The notes: generated by a model not told the origin, from the sequence alone. A stretch of DNA of 34,511 nucleotides from an uncultured bacterium (GCA_905214345.1 CAJMLV010000029.1:1-34511); one strand, 5' to 3'. Positions 6,965 to 15,701 are shown, counted from the first letter of the stretch. Numbers and translations are program-made.

Positions 6965-7012
6965 ACCGCCCCCGGCGGCCTGAACAGGCTTGCCGGGGGC
7001 GGTCTGTTTTTT
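6965..7012. terminator. Bidirectional terminator between ybaK-type gene and scrB
   Basis: A 12-bp stem ACCGCCCCCGGC/GCCGGGGGCGGT encloses an inner GCCTG/CAGGC hairpin. T-rich sequence follows on both strands (CTGTTTTTTG on plus, GTTTTCTTTGG on minus). It can end both converging transcripts. Confidence 0.92.
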
Positions 7013-7026
7013 GTTTTTGGGGAAAC

Positions 7027-8379
7027 TCAGGAAAGTTCCTGCATCTTGGGGCAGGCGAGGGGGGCGTACTCTGCCTGTACTCCTTGGGCCCGCAGCGGCA
7101 GGGGGCCTTCCGGGGGATAGAACCGGGTGGCGGCCACGGTGCGCCCGCCGTTGAGGAAAACTTCCACTCCCGACCGGTCCACCCAGATGTCGAAGGTGAC
7201 GGGGCCGGGTTCCACCGGCATCCGCCGCACATCCCGTCCCGCGCCGCTGTCGTCGGCAAAGGAGAGGGTGCACAGCCCGGCGGGGTCGAAGTCCAGCACC
7301 AGACCGCCCAGAGCCAGCCGGGCGGGGCCGTGGGCCTTGCCCCGCAGCCGCAGGGGCGCGGCCAGGTCCAGGGCGTCGGGCAGGGGAGCAAAGTCCCCGC
7401 ACAGAGCTTCCAGTTCCCGGGCGGGGCGCTGGCACAGCCTGCCGTCCGGGGCGGAGAAGACCTCCCGGGGCAGGGTCAGGCAGTGCTGCCAGCCCAGGGC
7501 GGCGGTGGGGTTGTGGTAGTCGGCGTCGGGCATGCCCATCCAGGCGATGAGCAGCCGCCGCCCGTCGGGGGCGAGGAAGGTCTGGGGGGCGTAGAAATCA
7601 AAGCCCATGTCCCACTCGTAAAAGTCCAGCAGCTCCCCGGTCTCGGGGTCGCCCGCCAGGGGAAAATACCCGCTCTGATAAATGTTCTGGTACCGGGTCT
7701 CGCCGTGGGGCAGCCCCTGGGGCGAAGCGCTCAGGTACCACCGCCCGTCCAGCTCAAAGCAGTCGGGACATTCCCACATGTAGCCGAAATCCGCCTTGGT
7801 CAGCACCCGGGCCAGGGTCCAGCGGGCTCCGTCCGGGCCGTGGTAGAGCAGCACCCGGCCGGTGTTGTCCCGGCCCCGGGCGCCCAGCACCATCCGCCAC
7901 ACCCCGTCCGCGCCCTGCCAGACCTTGGGGTCCCGCACATGGAGGGTGCAGTCTTCGGGGTAATCGGCGTTGGAAAGCAGCAGCTGTTTTTCCCCCACGC
8001 AGGTCCGGCCGTCAAAGGCCACCCGCAGGGTGTTGTGGTCCCGGCCGGTGAGGATGTAGTCGTGGGGGCCGGGGGCCTTGTAGTTGCCGGTATAGTACAG
8101 CCAGAGGGTGCCGTTTTCTTCCACAGCGCTGCCGGAGTAGGCGTCCCCCCGGTCACAGGGCCCGCCCGGCTGCAGGGGCGCGCCGGTAAAGGTCCAGTTC
8201 ACCAGGTCGGGGCTTTCGTAATGACCCCAGCACTTGGGGCCCCGGCCCTGGGCGCTCTGGGGGCAGTACTGAAAGAACACATGATACTTTCCGCCGAACC
8301 AGGCCAGGCCGTTGGGGTCGTTGAGCCAGCCCGCGGGGGGCTCCAGGTGCAAAGCCTGCCGCCAGAAATGCCGTTTCAT
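7027..8379 (-). CDS. scrB: Sucrose-6-phosphate hydrolase (glycoside hydrolase family 32)
   Basis: This 450-residue cytoplasmic GH32 enzyme cleaves sucrose-6-phosphate to glucose-6-phosphate and fructose. The three catalytic motifs are clear: WLNDPNG with nucleophile Asp21, VRDPK with transition-state-stabilising Asp150, and WECPDCF with acid/base Glu203. The N-terminal five-bladed propeller is followed by a shorter C-terminal beta-sandwich. There is no signal peptide, which fits an intracellular substrate made by the PTS. The ATG lies one base after the scrA stop codon, and its AAGGAGAG site is inside scrA, so translation is probably coupled. No fructokinase is present in the window. Confidence 0.96.
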   Translation of the reverse strand: MKRHFWRQALHLEPPAGWLNDPNGLAWFGGKYHVFFQYCPQSAQGRGPKCWGHYESPDLVNWTFTGAPLQPGGPCDRGDAYSGSAVEENGTLWLYYTGNYKAPGPHDYILTGRDHNTLRVAFDGRTCVGEKQLLLSNADYPEDCTLHVRDPKVWQGADGVWRMVLGARGRDNTGRVLLYHGPDGARWTLARVLTKADFGYMWECPDCFELDGRWYLSASPQGLPHGETRYQNIYQSGYFPLAGDPETGELLDFYEWDMGFDFYAPQTFLAPDGRRLLIAWMGMPDADYHNPTAALGWQHCLTLPREVFSAPDGRLCQRPARELEALCGDFAPLPDALDLAAPLRLRGKAHGPARLALGGLVLDFDPAGLCTLSFADDSGAGRDVRRMPVEPGPVTFDIWVDRSGVEVFLNGGRTVAATRFYPPEGPLPLRAQGVQAEYAPLACPKMQELS

Positions 8380-8380
8380 C

Positions 8381-9757
8381 TTACTTGCTCTCCTTTTTGG
8401 GGCTGTACAGCACGCAGGTCAGGGCAAAGGCCACCATAAAGGCCACCGCGATGCTGATGAGGTACTGGGGCAGGCAGGAGGTGGTGATGAGGATGCCGAA
8501 CACGCCGGTGATGCCGTAGGCGGAAGCCGCCACGCCCAGCCAGCCGGCCACCAGGGCGCCGGCAGCGCCGCCCACGATGCCCGCCGCAAAGGGCTTGACG
8601 AAACGCAGGTTCACGCCGAAGATGGCAGGTTCGGTAATGCCCAGGAAGGCGCTGAGAGAAGCAGGCAGGGCCATGTTCTTCTGCTTGGCGTCACGGGTGC
8701 GCAGGGCAAAGGCCAGGGCAGCCGCACCCTGGGCCACGTTGGCGGCGCTGGCAATGGGCATCCAGGTGTTGGCGCCGGTGGAGCTGAGCATGCCCGCTTC
8801 CAGGGCGTTGTACATGTGGTGCACGCCCGCCACCACGGTGGGGGCATAGATGGCGCCGCACAAAGCCGCGCCCAGGCCAAAGGGCAGGGTGATGAGGGTC
8901 TGCACGGCGGCCAGGACCCAGTTTTCCAGGGTGCCGAAGATGGGTCCGATGACGGTGAGGGTCACATAACCGGTGACCACCACGCTGACCAGCGGGGTCA
9001 CAAAGAGGTCGATCATCTCGGGAACGATCTTGTGCAGCTTCTTCTCGATGGTGCACATGAGCCACACGGCGATGATGACCGGGATGACGTGGCCCTGATA
9101 GCCCACCAGTTCGATGTCATACAGGCCGAACCAGGCGGAGGCGGTGGGGATGCTTTCGGCGGTGGCCACGTTCCAGGCGTTGACCAGATCGGTGTGGATC
9201 ATGATCATGCCGATGACCGAACCCAGGTAGATGTTGCCGCCGAACACCTTGGCGGCGCTGGTGGCGATGAGGATGGGCAGGAACACGAAGGACGCGTTGC
9301 TGAACAGGTGGATGATGGTGTAGGTGCCGTTGCTGGCCAGAGAGGGGAAGACGTTGGCCAGACCTTCCAGCAGGCCCATGAGCAGGCCGCTGGCCACGAT
9401 GGCGGGGATGATGGGCACGAACACGTCGCCCAGGGTCTTCACCGCCTGCTTGTACCAGGGGGCCTTGGCGGCGGCCGCCTGCTTCACTTCCTCCTTGGTG
9501 GCGGCGTTCATGCCCGCCGCAGCCAGGAACTCGTCGTAGACCTTGTTCACCGTGCCGGTGCCGATGATGATCTGCAGCTGACCCGAAGCCTCAAACACGC
9601 CTTTCACGCCGTCCACGGCTTCCACCGCGGGTTTGTCGCATTTGGCGTTGTCCGCAATGACCAGCCGCAGCCGGGTGGCGCAGTGTGCCGCACTGACCAC
9701 GTTTTCCCGGCCGCCCACGGCTTTCAGGATCTGGATGGCTGTCTGTTTGTAATCCAT
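8381..9757 (-). CDS. scrA: Sucrose-type PTS transporter, EIIBC component
   Basis: This 458-residue membrane protein takes up sucrose and phosphorylates it. An N-terminal EIIB domain (about residues 1-85) has the phosphorylated Cys26 in AAHCATRLRL. After a linker comes an EIIC domain of about ten membrane segments, with the GITEPAIFGVNLR motif near residue 385 typical of the sucrose/trehalose branch. There is no EIIA domain, so a separate EIIA (often the glucose type) must donate phosphate. ATG 9757 is preferred over the TTG two codons upstream because it has AAGGAGAG at 9764-9771 (minus strand). GH32 downstream and LacI upstream support sucrose as the substrate over trehalose. Confidence 0.93.
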   Translation of the reverse strand: MDYKQTAIQILKAVGGRENVVSAAHCATRLRLVIADNAKCDKPAVEAVDGVKGVFEASGQLQIIIGTGTVNKVYDEFLAAAGMNAATKEEVKQAAAAKAPWYKQAVKTLGDVFVPIIPAIVASGLLMGLLEGLANVFPSLASNGTYTIIHLFSNASFVFLPILIATSAAKVFGGNIYLGSVIGMIMIHTDLVNAWNVATAESIPTASAWFGLYDIELVGYQGHVIPVIIAVWLMCTIEKKLHKIVPEMIDLFVTPLVSVVVTGYVTLTVIGPIFGTLENWVLAAVQTLITLPFGLGAALCGAIYAPTVVAGVHHMYNALEAGMLSSTGANTWMPIASAANVAQGAAALAFALRTRDAKQKNMALPASLSAFLGITEPAIFGVNLRFVKPFAAGIVGGAAGALVAGWLGVAASAYGITGVFGILITTSCLPQYLISIAVAFMVAFALTCVLYSPKKESK

Positions 9758-9797
9758 GACCAACTCTCCTTTGTCAAACGATGTTCTGAAACGGGTG

Positions 9798-9811
9798 TGG
9801 AACCGATTTCA
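9798..9811. promoter_or_regulatory. Candidate operator for the LacI-type regulator in front of scrA
   Basis: TGGAACCGATTTCA is a 14-base dyad centred on CG; 10 of 14 positions match its own reverse complement, the usual shape of LacI/GalR-family operators. It lies 41 bases before the scrA start, and further TGAAAC/GTTTCA half-sites occur at 9787-9792 and about 9893-9898. The regulator gene ends just upstream. Binding is inference. Confidence 0.55.
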
Positions 9812-9873
9812 TTTCTTGCAACCATATAGTAACACCGAACAGGCAAAAAAGATATTGACAGAGAAAATGAAGT

Positions 9874-10893
9874 TTAGGGGGCTGTGCTATCGGTTTCATA
9901 AGGTTTCATATTTCCCAGGGTGGATTCCCGCTCCAGGATCTCGTATCCCAGGCAGATGCTGCGGGTGCCCGCGCCCTGGCGGCGCAGCAGTTTGAGCATG
10001 AGCTGGGCGGCTTCCTGCCCGCTGGTCTTGTAGTGGAGGTGGGCGCTGGTCAGCCCCACGGCGGTGACCCGGCCCATGGCCGAATCTCCCACACCTGCCA
10101 CCAGTACGTCTTTGCCCACCTGCAGCCCGGCTTCCCGGCAGGCCTGCATGGCGCCGATGGCAATGGCGTCGGTGGCGCAGAAGATGGACCCCGGCCGGTG
10201 GTCCGCCAGCAGGGCCTTGGCCTGCTCATACCCTTCTTCCATGTGGAAGCCGGAAAGTCGCATCTCGTCCGCCCGGGGGGCCAGTCCCGCGTCTTTCAGG
10301 GCCTGGACATAGCCTTCCCGCCGTGCCCAGCCTGCGGCCCGGTCCCGGGCGGTCACCCCGATGTAGGCGGGGCGGCTGCCGCTGCGGCGCAGCAGCAGTT
10401 CGGTCAGGGCCTTGGCGGCGCCCAGGTCGTCGTGATACACGCAGTTGTAGCCCTCGTACTGCTGGGCCACGATGACCACCGGGATGTGCATGCTTTTCAG
10501 CACCGCCCGGTGTTCGGGGGTGAAGATGCTGGCCAGAAAGATCACACCGTCCACCCCGCTGGTGCGGAAGGTGTCCAGGTATTCCACCTCCCGCTCGGGG
10601 CGGTTGGCGGTGTTGGCCAAAAGAAGGCGGTAGCTCTTGTCCGCCAGTACCAGGCTGATGCCGTCCACCACCCGGGCGGTGCTTTCGCTGCTCAGCCGGG
10701 GCATGACCACCCCCACCTGCCGGGTGCGGCGGGTGCGCAGACCCCGGGCGGCTTCGCTGGGGGCGTAGCCGGTGGCCTGCACCGCCGCCTCGATGGCAGC
10801 CCGTTTTTCCGGGCTGAGATACCCGTTATTGAAATACCGGCTGACGGCGGCTTTGGAAACGCCGGCCAGCGCCGCAAGTTCGGTGATGTTCAT
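9874..10893 (-). CDS. scrR: LacI-family transcriptional regulator of the sucrose genes
   Basis: This 339-residue repressor has an N-terminal LacI helix-turn-helix and hinge (MNITELAALAGVSKAAVSRY, about residues 1-55). A periplasmic-binding-protein-like effector domain follows, with segments VGVVMPRLSSESTARVVDGI and GYNCVYHDDLGAAKAL. It probably senses a sugar such as sucrose-6-phosphate or fructose; the ligand is inferred from the neighbours. ATG 10893 is chosen because AAGGAG precedes it and the HTH begins there. It is transcribed in the same direction as scrA and scrB, with a 116-base gap that contains a candidate operator. The name scrR rests on context. Confidence 0.9.
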   Translation of the reverse strand: MNITELAALAGVSKAAVSRYFNNGYLSPEKRAAIEAAVQATGYAPSEAARGLRTRRTRQVGVVMPRLSSESTARVVDGISLVLADKSYRLLLANTANRPEREVEYLDTFRTSGVDGVIFLASIFTPEHRAVLKSMHIPVVIVAQQYEGYNCVYHDDLGAAKALTELLLRRSGSRPAYIGVTARDRAAGWARREGYVQALKDAGLAPRADEMRLSGFHMEEGYEQAKALLADHRPGSIFCATDAIAIGAMQACREAGLQVGKDVLVAGVGDSAMGRVTAVGLTSAHLHYKTSGQEAAQLMLKLLRRQGAGTRSICLGYEILERESTLGNMKPYETDSTAP

Positions 10894-10937
10894 GGTGGCT
10901 CCTTTCTGCCGGGACAGGGACGTTTTGTTCTGGTTCC

Positions 10938-10967
10938 ATCTTAAACACTGGGGCGGGGAATTGTCAA
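10938..10967 (-). promoter_or_regulatory. Promoter of the scrR-type regulator gene
   Basis: On the minus strand, consensus TTGACA (10962-10967) and TAAGAT (10938-10943) are 18 bases apart, about 45 bases before the start codon. TGGAACC, a half-site like the scrA operator, overlaps the -10 region (about 10931-10938), which would allow autoregulation. Confidence 0.6.
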
Positions 10968-11006
10968 TACAGGCGATATTGGCGGGATTTTTCCGCCCCG
11001 GCGGCC

Positions 11007-11036
11007 TTTTCAAAGGGGGACTGATTATGGTATAGT
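11007..11036 (+). promoter_or_regulatory. Promoter of the degV gene
   Basis: TATAGT (11031-11036) is preceded by TGG, an extended -10 element. TTTTCA (11007-11012) is a partial -35 box 18 bases upstream. Confidence 0.6.
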
Positions 11037-11111
11037 AAACAGTGGGAAAACCGCAGGCAGACCGGGCAGGACCCGGCGGGCCTGTATTTCAAATAAAAGG
11101 AGTGTTTTGTG

Positions 11112-11981
11112 ATGGAAAATTATCTGATCTTTACCGACTCCACCGGCGACCTGACCCCGGCTCTTGTGGAACAGACCGGGCTGAACGTGCTGCCCATGAC
11201 CTTCACCCTGGACGGCGCCAACTACCGCAACTATCCCGACGGACGGGAGATGTCCCCCAAGGTGTTTTACGACAAGCTGCGCAACGGCAGCATGTCCACC
11301 ACCAGCCAGGTGACCCTGGCGGATTTTGAGGATGCCTTTACCCCCGTGCTGGAACAGGGCAAGGATATTCTGTACCTGGCTTTCTCCAGCGGGTTGTCCG
11401 GCACCTATCAGGCGTCCAACCTGGCCGCCCGGGAACTGATGGAAAAGTTCCCCGGCCGCCGCGTCATCAGTGTGGACTCCCTGCAGGCCAGCATGGGCGA
11501 GGGCCTGTTCACCTATCTGGTGGCCAACTACGCCAAGGGCGGCGCCACCCTGGACGAAGCAGCCGACTACGCCCGCAAGCTGGCCCCCACCGTCTGCGCC
11601 TGGTTCACGGTGGATGACCTGATGTTCCTCAAGCGGGGCGGACGGTGCAGCGGCGCCGCCGCCGTGGCAGGTACCCTGCTGGGCATCAAGCCGGTGCTGC
11701 ATGTGGATGACGAGGGTCATCTGGTGCCCATGGAGAAGGTCCGCGGCCGCCGCGCCAGCCTGGACGCCCTGGTGAAGCACTTCCAGGCCACCGCTCTGGA
11801 CATCACCGGCGGCACCGTGTTCCTGAGCCATGGCGACTGCAAGGAAGACTGCGACTATGTGGCGGACAAGCTGCGCGCCCTGGGCGTGAAGGACCTGCAC
11901 ATCGGCGACATCGGCCCGGTCATCGGCGCCCACAGCGGCCCTGGGACTGTGGCGCTGTTCTGGGTGGGCAGCAAACGATAA
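11112..11981 (+). CDS. DegV family fatty-acid-binding protein
   Basis: This 289-residue cytoplasmic protein belongs to the DegV family, whose members bind a fatty acid; Gram-positive relatives include FakB, the lipid-presenting partner of fatty acid kinase FakA. Motifs in order are TDSTGDLTPAL at the start, STTSQVT near residue 60, FSSGLSGTY near residue 92, and LKRGGRCSG near residue 173. ATG 11112 follows AAAAGGAG (11095-11102). It stands alone between its own promoter and terminator, with no fakA nearby, so its ligand and partner are unknown. Its link to the fab cluster 10 kb away is only thematic. Confidence 0.93.
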   Translation: MENYLIFTDSTGDLTPALVEQTGLNVLPMTFTLDGANYRNYPDGREMSPKVFYDKLRNGSMSTTSQVTLADFEDAFTPVLEQGKDILYLAFSSGLSGTYQASNLAARELMEKFPGRRVISVDSLQASMGEGLFTYLVANYAKGGATLDEAADYARKLAPTVCAWFTVDDLMFLKRGGRCSGAAAVAGTLLGIKPVLHVDDEGHLVPMEKVRGRRASLDALVKHFQATALDITGGTVFLSHGDCKEDCDYVADKLRALGVKDLHIGDIGPVIGAHSGPGTVALFWVGSKR

Positions 11982-11988
11982 TTTTTTG

Positions 11989-12018
11989 AAAAGGACGGGA
12001 TGTATCCCGTCCTTTTTT
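11989..12018 (+). terminator. Terminator of degV
   Basis: A perfect 12-bp stem AAAAGGACGGGA/TCCCGTCCTTTT with loop TGTA is followed by further T residues. Confidence 0.93.
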
Positions 12019-12039
12019 GGTGGGTGTTTCTGGGCAGAC

Positions 12040-12115
12040 GGCATCTTTCCGGGGGGCCTTCCTTTTCGTGCCCGAAAAGGAAGGCCTGAACGGCTAAATG
12101 CCGTTCTCCCGCCAG
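12040..12115. repeat. Solo hairpin unit of the composite repeat (copy R4)
   Basis: A single module lies between degV and the AraC-type gene: GGCCTTCCTTTTCG-TGCC-CGAAAAGGAAGGCC (12055-12086), the longest perfect stem of its kind here at 14 bp. It is followed by GAACGGC-TAAAT-GCCGTTC (12088-12106). The loop-conserved and long-stem modules of the full copies are absent. Sequence from 12116 to about 12180 shows nothing recognisable. Confidence 0.8.
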
Positions 12116-12185
12116 CCAAAAAGCAACCAGAGGCAAGAAGGGGGCCAGGCTTCGCCGCGCCCTCTTCCGCAAGCCCACACCCTTG

Positions 12186-12194
12186 TGTTAAAAT
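12186..12194 (+). promoter_or_regulatory. Possible extended -10 promoter of the AraC-type gene
   Basis: TGT followed by TAAAAT (12189-12194) fits an extended -10 element. No clear -35 box is seen. The start codon is 33 bases downstream. Confidence 0.4.
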
Positions 12195-12227
12195 CATAAA
12201 AAATCCTTCCCCCGGGAGTGATGCTGC

Positions 12228-13118
12228 ATGCCCATCCTGCTTGACCATCAGCTGCGGGAACAGATCCCTCACGAAACAACAGAATTTCCCCTGGCCTATT
12301 ACCGGGACGAGCTGGCTTCTCTGCCCGGGCGGGCGGGGCCTGCCCACTGGCACCCGGATTTCGAGATCGCCACCGCCCTCACCGGGGTGGTGGAGTACCA
12401 GGTGGGGCAGCAGCACGTCGCCCTGGAACCGGGGGACAGCATCTTTGTCAACGGAAACATGCTTCACGGGGTGCGGCAGCTTTCCGGCGATAACCCTGAC
12501 CCTCTGCCCAACATGGTGTTTTCCGGGGACCTCATCGCCCCCGAACAGAGCCGCATCTGCCGGAAGTATATCCACCCCATCGTCCGGTGCGATGCCTTGC
12601 CGTTTATCCTCTTCCGGCACGGGGACCCCGCCCACGACGAGGTCCGGGCCCTGATCCGGGACACCTATGCCCTTTTGCAGGACCCGGGGCCTTGCTGTGA
12701 AATGACGGTGCAGCGCAATATCAGCAGCATTTTTGAATACATCTTCCTCCATTTTGACAGTTTCCCCAAATCCCCGGCGGCGCGGGTACAGCTGAAAAGC
12801 CAGATACGGATGCAGAAGATGCTCACCTACATCTATGAGCACTACGCCCAGCCCGTGACCCTGGCGGATATTGCCGGGGCCGCCAACATCAGCCGCAGCG
12901 AAGCCGGACGTTGTTTTCAGGCGTATATGGGGTGCTCCCCGGTGGATGCCCTCATCCGCTACCGGCTGCAGACCGCCCGCCGCCTGCTGGGGGAAAACAC
13001 CCAGACCCTGCAGCAGATCAGCCAGGCCTGCGGATTCAATTCGGTGAACTATTTCAGCCGCAAATTCCGGCAGACCTACGGCTGTGCCCCCGGCCGCAGC
13101 GGAAAGTTGGGTAAATAA
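12228..13118 (+). CDS. AraC-family transcriptional regulator with cupin sensor domain
   Basis: This 296-residue protein has an N-terminal cupin-like ligand domain (about residues 30-110; HWHPDFEIATAL and LEPGDSIFVNGNMLHGV). A C-terminal AraC double helix-turn-helix follows (about residues 195-290; VTLADIAGAANISRSEAGR and LQQISQACGFNSVNYFSRKF). Such regulators usually respond to a sugar and activate nearby transport or hydrolase genes. ATG 12228 follows GGGAG (12214-12218); another ATG at 12221 is out of frame. The MFS gene starts 93 bases after the stop on the same strand and is the most likely target. The ligand is unknown. Confidence 0.92.
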   Translation: MPILLDHQLREQIPHETTEFPLAYYRDELASLPGRAGPAHWHPDFEIATALTGVVEYQVGQQHVALEPGDSIFVNGNMLHGVRQLSGDNPDPLPNMVFSGDLIAPEQSRICRKYIHPIVRCDALPFILFRHGDPAHDEVRALIRDTYALLQDPGPCCEMTVQRNISSIFEYIFLHFDSFPKSPAARVQLKSQIRMQKMLTYIYEHYAQPVTLADIAGAANISRSEAGRCFQAYMGCSPVDALIRYRLQTARRLLGENTQTLQQISQACGFNSVNYFSRKFRQTYGCAPGRSGKLGK

Positions 13119-13143
13119 TGCTTTATTTCGGGGCTTTTGTGCC

Positions 13144-13172
13144 TTTTCTCCCGTGTATCCCGGTGATATAAT
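13144..13172 (+). promoter_or_regulatory. Promoter of the MFS permease gene
   Basis: TGA followed by consensus TATAAT (13167-13172) forms an extended -10 element. The -35 position (TTTTCT, 13144-13149) is weak, consistent with dependence on an activator such as the upstream AraC-type protein. Confidence 0.65.
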
Positions 13173-13211
13173 ACCGCCTGAGATCATCGGATGACCGGGA
13201 AGGAAATGGTT

Positions 13212-14417
13212 ATGCCAAAACAGAACAAATACAAAAAGACCCTGGCGGCCTGTTACCTGGGCTTTGTGACCCAGGCCATCTCTGCCAACTTTGCCCCGCT
13301 TCTCTTTCTCACCTTTAAAAGCACCTACGGCATCTCGCTGGAAAAAATCGCCATGATCCCGCTGGTGTTCTACCTGGCGCAGCTGCTCATTGACCTGGCG
13401 GCCACCCGGTTTGCCGACAAGATCGGCTACCGCACCTGTGTGGTGGTGTCCCAGATCCTGTCGGCGGCGGGGCTGGCCCTGATAGCCGTTTTGCCCGACC
13501 TGCTGCCCCTGCCTTTTGCGGGCATCCTCATTGCGGTGGTGCTGTACGCCGTGGGCAGCGGCCTTATCGAAGTGCTGGTCAGCCCCATCGTGGAAGCCTG
13601 CCCCTTCGAGAACAAGGAAGGCATGATGAGCCTGCTCCATTCCTTCTACTGCTGGGGGGCTGTGGGGGTCGTTCTGGGCTCCACCCTCTTTTTCGCGGTG
13701 TTCGGGGTGGAAAACTGGCGCATCCTTACCCTGCTGTGGGCGCTGGTGCCCCTGTGCAACACCTTCAACTTTGTCAGCTGCCCCATCGAACGTCTGGTGG
13801 AAGAGGGCGAAAGCCTGGGCGTGCGCCGGCTGCTCTGCCTGCCGCTGTTCTGGCTCATCATCCTGCTTATGGTGTGTTCCGGCGCTTCGGAAGCCGCCAT
13901 GGCCCAGTGGGCTTCCGCCTTTACCGAATCCGCCCTGGGTGTTTCCAAGACGGTGGGCGACCTGGCGGGGCCGGGGCTGTTTGCGGTGTTCATGGGCATC
14001 TCCCGCATGGTATACGGCAGATACAGCGCCCGGCTGGACCTGACCCGGGCCATGTTCCTCTGCGGCGTGCTCTGTGCGGGGTGCTATCTGCTGGCGTCTT
14101 TGTCCCCCTCCCCGCTGCTGGGGCTGGCGGGCTGTGCCTTGTGCGGTCTGTCGGTGGGCATCATGTGGCCGGGGTCCATCAGCATCTCCGCCCAGAAATG
14201 CCCCGGCGGCGGCACGGCCATGTTCGCCTTTCTGGCCCTGGCCGGAGACCTGGGAGCCACGGTCAGCCCCACGCTGACCGGCAGTTTTGCTGAACTGGCG
14301 GGGGGCAGCCTGAAAGCGGGCCTGCTGGCCGCCACCGTATTCCCGGTGATCCTGGTCCTGGGCTTGCTGCTGCTGAAAAAGACGGTACGCCCCGCCGCAA
14401 AGGGGACGCACCACTGA
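13212..14417 (+). CDS. Major facilitator superfamily permease
   Basis: This membrane protein of about 401 residues has some twelve hydrophobic segments with MFS features, including the basic loop after segment 2 (AATRFADKIGYRT). A charged central loop (CPIERLVEEGESLGVRR) separates the two halves. It resembles fucose/sugar-permease-like MFS proteins of Clostridia, but the substrate cannot be assigned. ATG 13212 is preferred because AAGGAA (13200-13205) lies at normal distance; ATGs at 13191 and 13206 are in frame alternatives. It follows an AraC-type regulator and has its own promoter. The terminator overlaps the 3' end of the converging polymerase gene. Confidence 0.88.
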   Translation: MPKQNKYKKTLAACYLGFVTQAISANFAPLLFLTFKSTYGISLEKIAMIPLVFYLAQLLIDLAATRFADKIGYRTCVVVSQILSAAGLALIAVLPDLLPLPFAGILIAVVLYAVGSGLIEVLVSPIVEACPFENKEGMMSLLHSFYCWGAVGVVLGSTLFFAVFGVENWRILTLLWALVPLCNTFNFVSCPIERLVEEGESLGVRRLLCLPLFWLIILLMVCSGASEAAMAQWASAFTESALGVSKTVGDLAGPGLFAVFMGISRMVYGRYSARLDLTRAMFLCGVLCAGCYLLASLSPSPLLGLAGCALCGLSVGIMWPGSISISAQKCPGGGTAMFAFLALAGDLGATVSPTLTGSFAELAGGSLKAGLLAATVFPVILVLGLLLLKKTVRPAAKGTHH

Positions 14418-14434
14418 TAAATACCAATAAAAGA

Positions 14435-14460
14435 GGGGCAGAAGTTACTTCTGCCCCTTT
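14435..14460. terminator. Bidirectional terminator between the MFS gene and dinB
   Basis: A 10-bp stem GGGGCAGAAG/CTTCTGCCCC with loop TTA sits across the dinB stop codon. It is followed by TTT on plus and CTCTTTTATT on minus. Confidence 0.8.
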
Positions 14461-15701
14461 CGTTTATCCCGTGCTTTGGCCGCGCCCAGCGCCCCGGGTC
14501 TGGCGGTCTTTTCATCGGGGCGCAGCAGCTTGGCCCGCATGACGGCCCCGTCGCCGAATTTGGCCCGCAGGGCGTCGGCGGCGCGGTCCAGTTTTTCCTG
14601 CTTTTCGCTGCGGCGGGGGTCGCTGAACAGGTCCAGCTGTTCAAAACCCTGGGTGCCGGTGCGTTCCGCCGTCACCCCCACCAGCCGCACGGGGCGGGCG
14701 GGCCACATCTGCCGCAGCAGCTGCCGGGCGGTGCGGTAGAGCACATCGGTGGAATCGGTGGGACCGTCCAGAGTGACCTGGTGGCTTTTGCGGCGGAAGG
14801 CGTTGTCCACCACCTGCACCGCCACCACCCGGGCGCAGCGCCCGTCCAGCCGCAGCCGCTGCCCCACCGATTCGCACAGCGCCAGCAGAGTGGTGTCCGC
14901 CTCGGCGGGGTCGTGCAGGTCGGCGGGCAGGGTCACGCTGCTGCCGTAGGAGTTGTCTTTGGCGTGCTGCTTGGTCACCGGGTCGCTCTCCCGCCCGTTG
15001 GCATAGTTCCAGAAGGTATCCCCCCGGGCGCCGAACACCCCCACCAGGATCTCCCGGTCGGTGTTGGCCAGCTGCCCGATGGTGGTAATGCCCAGTTCCT
15101 GCATCCGGGCGGCGGCGCTGGGTCCCACCCCAAAAAGCTCCCGCACCGGCAAGGGCCACAGCTTGCGGGGCACGTCCTCCTCCTCCAGGCGGTGGACCCG
15201 GTCGGGCTTTTCAAAGTCGGAGGCCATCTTGGCCAGCAGACGGTTGGGGGCTACCCCGATGTTCACCGTGAACCCCAGTTCCCGCTTGATGCGCTGGCGC
15301 AGCTGGTGGGCGGTCTCGATGGGCAGGCCGAAGAGCCGTTCGGTGCCGGTCATCTCCACAAAGGCCTCGTCGATGCTGTACTGTTCCACCACCGGGGAAT
15401 ACTGGTTGAGGATGGCGATCATGGCCTTGGAGTTCTGCACGTAAAAGTCGAAATCCGGCGGCACCACGATGAGTTCCGGGCATTTGCGCCGGGCGGAAAA
15501 GAGGGATTCCCCCGTGCGGATGCCGTATTTCTTGGCCGGGCCGCTCTTGGCCAGCACCACCCCGTGGCGCTTTTCCTCGTCGCCCCCCACGGCGGAAGGC
15601 ACGGTGCGCAGGTCCAGGTCAGAGCCTTCCCGCAGGGCTTTCAGGGCCGACCAGGACAGAAACGCCGAGTTCACATCCACATGAAACCAGGTCTTTTCCA
15701 T
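14445..15701 (-). CDS. dinB: Y-family DNA polymerase (DNA polymerase IV type)
   Basis: This 418-residue translesion DNA polymerase copies past damaged bases. The palm-domain carboxylates are intact: Asp9 in FHVDVNSAF, and Asp111-Glu112 in YSIDEAFVEMTG. The first motif reads DVNSAFLSW instead of the DMDAFFASVE of E. coli Pol IV, a variant I associate with Firmicute paralogues. The thumb helix-hairpin-helix region (LFGVGPSAAARMQELGI) and little-finger domain follow. A short basic C-terminal tail (AKARDKRKGQK) replaces the usual beta-clamp peptide, and I see no clear clamp motif. It is transcribed from a strong promoter sharing its -35 box with the divergent ECF gene. I see no SOS (LexA) box. 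Confidence 0.93.
   Translation of the reverse strand: MEKTWFHVDVNSAFLSWSALKALREGSDLDLRTVPSAVGGDEEKRHGVVLAKSGPAKKYGIRTGESLFSARRKCPELIVVPPDFDFYVQNSKAMIAILNQYSPVVEQYSIDEAFVEMTGTERLFGLPIETAHQLRQRIKRELGFTVNIGVAPNRLLAKMASDFEKPDRVHRLEEEDVPRKLWPLPVRELFGVGPSAAARMQELGITTIGQLANTDREILVGVFGARGDTFWNYANGRESDPVTKQHAKDNSYGSSVTLPADLHDPAEADTTLLALCESVGQRLRLDGRCARVVAVQVVDNAFRRKSHQVTLDGPTDSTDVLYRTARQLLRQMWPARPVRLVGVTAERTGTQGFEQLDLFSDPRRSEKQEKLDRAADALRAKFGDGAVMRAKLLRPDEKTARPGALGAAKARDKRKGQK

Noticed and set aside
11025..14414. A minus-strand open frame (about 1129 codons) opposite degV, the AraC-type gene and the MFS gene
   Set aside because: It crosses two terminators and a repeat, has no family motifs, and is antisense to three well-supported genes.
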